The position numbers and the translations under genes were made by a program. Shown here piece after piece: positions 59,703 to 64,000 of a DNA stretch of 64,000 bases (positions within the stretch are counted from its first letter, which is position 1; each line of letters starts with the position of its first letter). A model generated the notes under the pieces. It had not been told where the DNA came from. It did not search any database and saw only the letters and a program-made list of their open reading frames with translations. The stretch is from Acidobacteriota bacterium. Lineage in GTDB: Bacteria > Acidobacteriota > Blastocatellia > Pyrinomonadales > Pyrinomonadaceae. Location: positions 124,001 to 188,000 of the forward strand of contig JAFDVJ010000004.1 of the NCBI GenBank assembly GCA_018269075.1. The letters are read 5' to 3'.

Positions 59703-60902
59703 CTACCTTTTTTTCTTATTCGGATTGACGAGCCGCAGGCTCCACGTCCAGGTCTGCTGGCCGGTCTGCAGATCGCCCTCGACTTTTTTGCCGGTCAGCA
59801 CGTCCGGGTTCTTCGGGTCGATCCGTCCTTCGAGATTGATGTAGGCGAAGTTTTTCGAGTCTTCGGTTTCCCTGACCGACGACGCCGGAACCGGCCGGCA
59901 CTCCGCCGGATTGCTTTTCGTTTCGACCCTGACCGCGGTTTTGACCGGCTTGAACCCGCTCGCGTAGACCGTATATCTTCCGTCGTCGAAAAACCTGACG
60001 AAAACCGTCACGACTTCCGTTCCGCCGCCGACTTCGGTCTGGACTTTCCTGAATTCTCCGGTCACTTTCTTGTTGTAGGTATTGCGTCCCGGTTCGCGGC
60101 AGGGGATTTCCGTCGACTGGTTCGAGACGAACTCCTCGCGATAACTGAAATTCTGCGTGACGCGGGCCTCGGCGCTCGACCGGCCGGAAAATCCGAGCGT
60201 CATCGGTTGGAGAAGAATGTTGACCGTCGCCGTCAGATTCTTCGATTTTGTCTCGGTCGAGGTTTTCAGACTCTGTGTTTCCGACATCTGGATCAATCGC
60301 GTCTGGGTGATAGTTCCCGTCCAGTGGGGCTCGCATTTGTTTTTGAAGATGCGGGCGAAACTCTGCAGGATCTTATTCGCCACCGATTCGGCATTGGCGA
60401 AAGCCGCCTCGGCGTCGGCCGCCGTCTCCGATTCGCTGGCGATGACACTGGTCGTTTTGGTGTCGAGCAGGCGGGCGTTGACGACCGTCTGCCCGTTCGG
60501 AAGAACCGTCACGCTGACCAAAACGACATACCGCGCGCCGATCGCGCCGCCGATCGCGGCCAATTGTTCCTGGCTGAGCTCGCCCGTCAGCAACTGCTTG
60601 TCGCGGGCCGCGTCGAGCACGGCCTTGACGTCTTCGGGGCTCGAATAATCGACGCACGGGAACTGGTTCTGGAGTCCTTCGCCGATCTCGCCCGCGACAT
60701 AGTCGGCGACCACGCCCGCCGAATTGTTGGTCGTCGTCTGATTGATGATGAAAACCGAATCGCCCGTGCTCTGGGCCGCCGCGGCCGCGGCCAAAAGCGC
60801 GAGCAGCGCCAATGCACTGAATCCGCGAAACCATTCGTCGAGATGCGAGCCGCGCCCGACGGCCGAAACAAACGCCGATATCAAACTTTTTCCGTAACGC
60901 AT
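59703..60902 (-). CDS. Secreted CsgG/FlgO-like protein with C-terminal beta domain
   Basis: 399 residues. A long leader with a hydrophobic core (FRGFSALALLALLAAAAAAQ). Residues about 45-190 resemble the CsgG/FlgO/LpoB-type fold: VVADYVAGEIGEGLQNQFPCVDYSS, LAAIGGAIGARYVVLVSVTVLPNGQTVVNARLLDTKTTSVIASE. These domains form outer-membrane assemblies or bind periplasmic partners. The C-terminal half is beta-rich with several Cys. The ATG has GAGGA about 8 nt upstream and starts the leader; the open frame to 61289 crosses intergenic repeats. No curli or flagellar genes are near. Confidence 0.7.
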   Translation of the reverse strand: MRYGKSLISAFVSAVGRGSHLDEWFRGFSALALLALLAAAAAAQSTGDSVFIINQTTTNNSAGVVADYVAGEIGEGLQNQFPCVDYSSPEDVKAVLDAARDKQLLTGELSQEQLAAIGGAIGARYVVLVSVTVLPNGQTVVNARLLDTKTTSVIASESETAADAEAAFANAESVANKILQSFARIFKNKCEPHWTGTITQTRLIQMSETQSLKTSTETKSKNLTATVNILLQPMTLGFSGRSSAEARVTQNFSYREEFVSNQSTEIPCREPGRNTYNKKVTGEFRKVQTEVGGGTEVVTVFVRFFDDGRYTVYASGFKPVKTAVRVETKSNPAECRPVPASSVRETEDSKNFAYINLEGRIDPKNPDVLTGKKVEGDLQTGQQTWTWSLRLVNPNKKKR

Positions 60903-61329
60903 AAAAAATATCCTCGCTGCCGGGGATGATCCGGACGGCGAAAAGAGCTTCGCCGCCCCAAACCCGAACGGGCAAAAAGCGTTCCAGATCGATAATGCGG
61001 TTTTGTCGGTTTCGGGGCCGGAATTGCCTGTCGGACCGGGTAATTTTACGCTTCGGACGCGAGAAATGACCCGATTCGCCGGCGAATCGGGGATGCGGGT
61101 TATGAAATTATCGCGGCCGGCGAAAGTCGTCGTCGTTCGCGGTTCGCGGTTCGCGGTTCGTCGCCGGCCGTTTCGAAGCGCGGCGGGTCGATTCGAAGCC
61201 GGCTTTGCCGAAAACCGCGAATCGCTGGTTTGCAAATTCGTTCGGTCGCTCGCGATCCGGGTTTGTTTCACTCCGAATGACGCCACCACGCCATCAAATA
61301 AAGGCCGTCGGGCATTCGCCGGCGATTCA
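60903..61329. other. Intergenic region with GTTCGCG repeats
   Basis: 427 nt between two minus-strand genes. It contains about four GTTCGCG heptamers (61135-61160), a related GAACCCCGCGAACC motif beyond DinB (61861-61876), and no convincing gene. The CsgG-like promoter is expected here. Confidence 0.5.
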
Positions 61330-61812
61330 TCAGTCGAATTCGAGCCGGTTCGCCGACTGATCGCGGCCGACGCGTCCGCGTTCGATCTCGGCCTTGACGA
61401 AATTTTCGGCCCGCACCGGCGCGTCGAACATTCGCCGCAGGAAACCGATCTGGCCGATATGCGTGAGCGAGTCGGCGACCGGGCCCTGAAAGAGTTTTTC
61501 GAGCGAACGGTCGATCTCGGCGTCGGACGCGAGATAATCGTCGAGCTCTTTGAGCGCCGCGAAAAAGCGGTCGCGGTCGTGTTCCCAATCGACCGGCTGG
61601 TATTCCTTCCAAACCGTCTTTCCCTTGACGGTCGAGAGCGCCCAGACGAAGAGATCGCCGAGATGCCCGAGTATTTCGAGCGGCGTCCGCGACGTCGGCG
61701 AGGCCCGGAAAGCCTCGAACCCCGCGGGCGCGTCGCGCAGAACCTTTTCGCCGCGATAAGCGACGGTCGCCAGCGTATGCCTGAAAAATTCGCGTTTGAT
61801 ATCCTGTTCCAT
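61330..61812 (-). CDS. DinB-family protein
   Basis: 160 residues, a four-helix bundle of the DinB/YfiT superfamily, with metal-ligand histidines in ILGHLGDLFVWAL and DSLTHIGQIGFLRRMF. Members are metal-dependent thiol-S-transferases or hydrolases, or stress-induced proteins of unknown role. There is no signal peptide. The ATG at 61812 follows GAGG; a GTG two codons upstream is the alternative. It lies downstream of the sialate esterase gene on the same strand across 156 nt with a repeat. Confidence 0.83.
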   Translation of the reverse strand: MEQDIKREFFRHTLATVAYRGEKVLRDAPAGFEAFRASPTSRTPLEILGHLGDLFVWALSTVKGKTVWKEYQPVDWEHDRDRFFAALKELDDYLASDAEIDRSLEKLFQGPVADSLTHIGQIGFLRRMFDAPVRAENFVKAEIERGRVGRDQSANRLEFD

Positions 61813-61915
61813 TGCCACCTCGATTCGATATTTCCTAATTCAAACTAATTTTCACCGCCCGCGAACCCCGCGAACCAAACGAAAAATGAATTCCCCGAAA
61901 CAAAACCCCAAAACC

Positions 61916-61962
61916 CCTTCAGCCTTTGCGCCCTTGCGCCCTTGCGCCCTTGCGTTAAAACC
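61916..61962. repeat. Tandem repeat (GCGCCCTT / ACGCAAAG family)
   Basis: Four GCGCCCTT-type octamers followed by GCGTTAAA, ending 6 nt before the stop of the sialate esterase gene. It is the single-arm form of the ACGCAAAGACGC family. Confidence 0.85.
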
Positions 61963-61968
61963 ACTCCT

Positions 61969-63933
61969 TCACCAAAACCGCCCGCCCAAAGTAACCGGCG
62001 GCCAGTCGTCGGTGCGGAACGAAGAAGCCGGAAAGCCCGCGCCGTTAAAGAGATTGGCGTCGACCGGCGCGTCCGCCCACGCATAGCGAACGGCGACCGG
62101 ATTTTTGACGTCCGGGCTCGAAACGACGACCGTGTTTCCCGAGATTTCGGCGCGCGCGTAAAAGAATTTGCGGTCCGCGCCGGCGATCTCGAAACCGCGG
62201 ACGTAGCTGAACTTGTCCCTGACGGTCAAACCGCCGTCGGCATTGCGAAAGCCGACGACCGCGCGGCCGTTTTCGAATCTCACGTTGTCGTACAGCGGGC
62301 CCGAAAACGGCATTTTGACGCCGTAGACATTGTCGAGCGCGGCCGCCGCGAGCCGCCGGCCGACGGTTTGTTTGTCGGTCGGGTGAATATCGTTCGGATT
62401 GCCGACGTCGGTCGTCACGGCCATCGCGGTTTTCGGGATTTTGAGCGTCATCGTCTGGGCTTCGCGAAGCTCGGCCCAGCCGCTGCCGTCGTTCGCGCTC
62501 CGGTTCGCGCCGTAGCTCGACAGCTGGACGAAGAAGAAAAAGAAATCGTCGCCCCATTTTTTGCGCCAGTCGTCGATCAGGAGCGGAAAGGTCCGGCGAT
62601 ACTGATAGGCGCGGCCGGCATTCGTCTCGCCCTGATACCAGAGGACGCCGCGCACGGCGTAAGGGACGAGCGGCGCGATCATTCCGTTGTAGATAAACGT
62701 CCCGACGTTGTTGCTCGAATGCGCGAATTCGTGTTTTTCGGCGAACGCGGGCATCAGGTACCAGCTATCGGCGGCGAGCGGAATCCGTTCGTCGCCGGCG
62801 GCAAGATAAACGTCGTCGGGCGAGCCGGAAAATCCGAGACCGTACCATTCGGGCTCGATCGCGCGGTTCATCTTGACGACGAGGCTGTTGTCGCCCGCCC
62901 GCCACGTATTGCGCGGGACGATGATCGCGCGTTTTCCTTTGGTGATGCCGGCGAAAACCCGCGTCCCGTTGACGTAGATCTCGTTGTAGCTGTAGCTTTC
63001 GGCGAGGCCGAGCACGGTTTCGCGGCCGACGAAGCCCGCCGGAACGTCGACCCGGCGCGCCATAAAGCCGTTGCCGCGCCACGCCCAGATTCCCTGCCAG
63101 TCCCATTGCCCGACGGGCCCGCCGCGCAGCCATTTCGAAAAGTCGTAGCCGTTTTCGGTGTATTTTTTCTCGTCTTCGGGCGTCGGATTCCGGTTTTCGT
63201 CGCCCAAAGTCGCCTTTTTGACGTGGCGTTCGAGAAAAGCGTCGGCGGCCGGCCAGTCTTTCGGCAGGTTGAGCGCGTAATCGCGCAGCTCGTCCGACCC
63301 GAGCATTCCCTCGCGGCTCAGCCAGCCCTCGATCTGCGAGCCGCCCCACGACGAATGGACGATGCCGACCGGGATTTTGAGTTTTTGATAGACCTCGCGC
63401 GCGAAGAAAAAGCCGATCGCCGAGAAATCGCCGACGGTCGAAGCGTTTGCCGGCCGCCATTCGCCGCCGCGGAGATCGCTTTGCGGATCGGGCTCGACGC
63501 GATGCTCGACGAAGAAATGGCGAATCTCCGGATAGTCGGCGTTTTTTCGTTCGGCGGCGAAGTTGTCGGCCTGTTTGACGGTCCATTCCATATTCGACTG
63601 ACCGGAACAGAGCCAGACCTCGCCGACGAGGACGTCTTTGACGACCGCTTCGCCGGACGCGGCCGACGCTTTCAATTCAAAGGGACCGCCGGCCTCGATC
63701 GGCGCGAAGACCACCGACCAGCGCCCGGCCGCATCGGCGTTCGCGCTCTGCGTTTGGCCGTTGAAAGCGACCGAAACCCGTTCGTTCGGCGCGGCAAAGC
63801 CCCAGACGGGAATGTTTTTTTGCCGCTGCAGAACCGCGTGATCGGCAAAGATCCTTGCAAAGCGAACCTCGGCGGCCGTTGTCAGGGCCGCGGCGAGCAG
63901 AAAAAGAATCGCGAAAACGGATTTTTGTTTCAT
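61969..63933 (-). CDS. Secreted sialate O-acetylesterase family protein
   Basis: 654 residues with a signal peptide (MKQKSVFAILFLLAAALTTAA). SGNH/SASA esterase with Ser113 in SGQSNMEW, the block VHSSWGGSQIEGW, VLWYQGETNA and the Asp/His pair in NDIHPTDK. A carbohydrate-binding-like beta domain is inserted (about 285-370: WQGIWAWRGNGFMARRVDVP). It removes O-acetyl groups from sialic acid or plant-polysaccharide sugars outside the cytoplasm. Start set at the signal peptide; the ORF upstream is repeat-derived. Confidence 0.92.
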   Translation of the reverse strand: MKQKSVFAILFLLAAALTTAAEVRFARIFADHAVLQRQKNIPVWGFAAPNERVSVAFNGQTQSANADAAGRWSVVFAPIEAGGPFELKASAASGEAVVKDVLVGEVWLCSGQSNMEWTVKQADNFAAERKNADYPEIRHFFVEHRVEPDPQSDLRGGEWRPANASTVGDFSAIGFFFAREVYQKLKIPVGIVHSSWGGSQIEGWLSREGMLGSDELRDYALNLPKDWPAADAFLERHVKKATLGDENRNPTPEDEKKYTENGYDFSKWLRGGPVGQWDWQGIWAWRGNGFMARRVDVPAGFVGRETVLGLAESYSYNEIYVNGTRVFAGITKGKRAIIVPRNTWRAGDNSLVVKMNRAIEPEWYGLGFSGSPDDVYLAAGDERIPLAADSWYLMPAFAEKHEFAHSSNNVGTFIYNGMIAPLVPYAVRGVLWYQGETNAGRAYQYRRTFPLLIDDWRKKWGDDFFFFFVQLSSYGANRSANDGSGWAELREAQTMTLKIPKTAMAVTTDVGNPNDIHPTDKQTVGRRLAAAALDNVYGVKMPFSGPLYDNVRFENGRAVVGFRNADGGLTVRDKFSYVRGFEIAGADRKFFYARAEISGNTVVVSSPDVKNPVAVRYAWADAPVDANLFNGAGFPASSFRTDDWPPVTLGGRFW

Positions 63934-63966
63934 TCTGGTTTGAGTAGAATTTTGGCGCAGGTTGGG

Positions 63967-64000
63967 TTTTAACGCAAAGGCGCGAAGACGCAAAGACGCA
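63967..64000. repeat. ACGCAAAGACGC repeat at the window edge
   Basis: TTAACGCAAAGGCGCGAAGACGC-type units upstream of the sialate esterase gene, cut by the window end. With the element at 61916 this gene is bracketed by the same family on both sides. Confidence 0.8.

Noticed and set aside
59703-60902. Curli secretion gene csgG
   Set aside because: Only the general CsgG/FlgO fold is suggested; the C-terminal half differs and no other csg gene is in the window.

Overview
This looks like a chromosomal segment of a Gram-negative bacterium, most likely an Acidobacteriota member of the Blastocatellia/Pyrinomonadales type. That is an inference. It rests on a VWFA-related secreted protein of the acidobacterial kind, a winged-helix/one-TM/beta-propeller regulator, a secreted propeller protein with a Solibacter-type C-terminal domain, LpxD and LpxB (lipid A), many secreted proteases and hydrolases, and very abundant intergenic short-repeat hairpins. 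I saw no prophage, transposase, CRISPR array or rRNA. One tRNA-Lys lies at the left edge.

Layout. 0.1-3.7 kb: tRNA-Lys, purA, a GNAT acetyltransferase and glgA, all on the minus strand, with repeat hairpins in the gaps. 4.2-8.3 kb: a secreted CocE/NonD hydrolase and a penicillin-acylase-type Ntn hydrolase in tandem, 2 nt apart. 8.4-12.6 kb: a lipid kinase, then a fused acyl-AMP ligase/acyl carrier/PlsC acyltransferase and a small acidic helical protein. 12.7-18 kb: an NTF2-like protein, an MBL-fold hydrolase, a cystatin-like secreted protein, a VWFA-like protein and a second CocE hydrolase. 18.3-22.4 kb: a TPR lipoprotein, a small membrane protein and a Cpx-like envelope-stress module (kinase, regulator and a divergent Spy/CpxP protein with a candidate regulator box). 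22.4-25.6 kb: two STAS/SpoIIAA-like proteins, lpxD and lpxB. 25.9-34.1 kb: a secreted propeller protein, ilvE, ppa, two crotonase-fold proteins and a TMTC-like TPR glycosyltransferase.

34.2-45 kb is the most distinctive block. A CadC-like transmembrane regulator faces a same-strand run of thirteen mostly unrecognised secreted, lipoprotein or membrane proteins. These have strong ribosome sites, ATGA overlaps, a paralogous pair and a 43-residue membrane peptide. Six helically spaced TTCAC-type repeats lie between the regulator and the run. I infer a regulated envelope gene set of unknown function.

45-64 kb: M28 and S41 peptidases, both halves of an AtuA-type protein encoded apart, a NUDIX hydrolase, a LEA-like protein beside a basic protein that shares its W-x-G-T-K-W 11-mers, a B12-binding mutase subunit, two RsiV/DUF3298-like paralogues, a sterol-desaturase-family enzyme, an 868-bp repeat island with two abutting 21-bp tandem arrays, a CsgG/FlgO-like protein, DinB and a sialate O-acetylesterase.

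A second theme covers the whole window. At least ten unrelated short-unit repeat families (units of about 7-12 nt) recur as tandem arrays, many of them in inverted pairs. They fill intergenic gaps and often start exactly at a stop codon; one heptamer array lies in frame inside a coding region.
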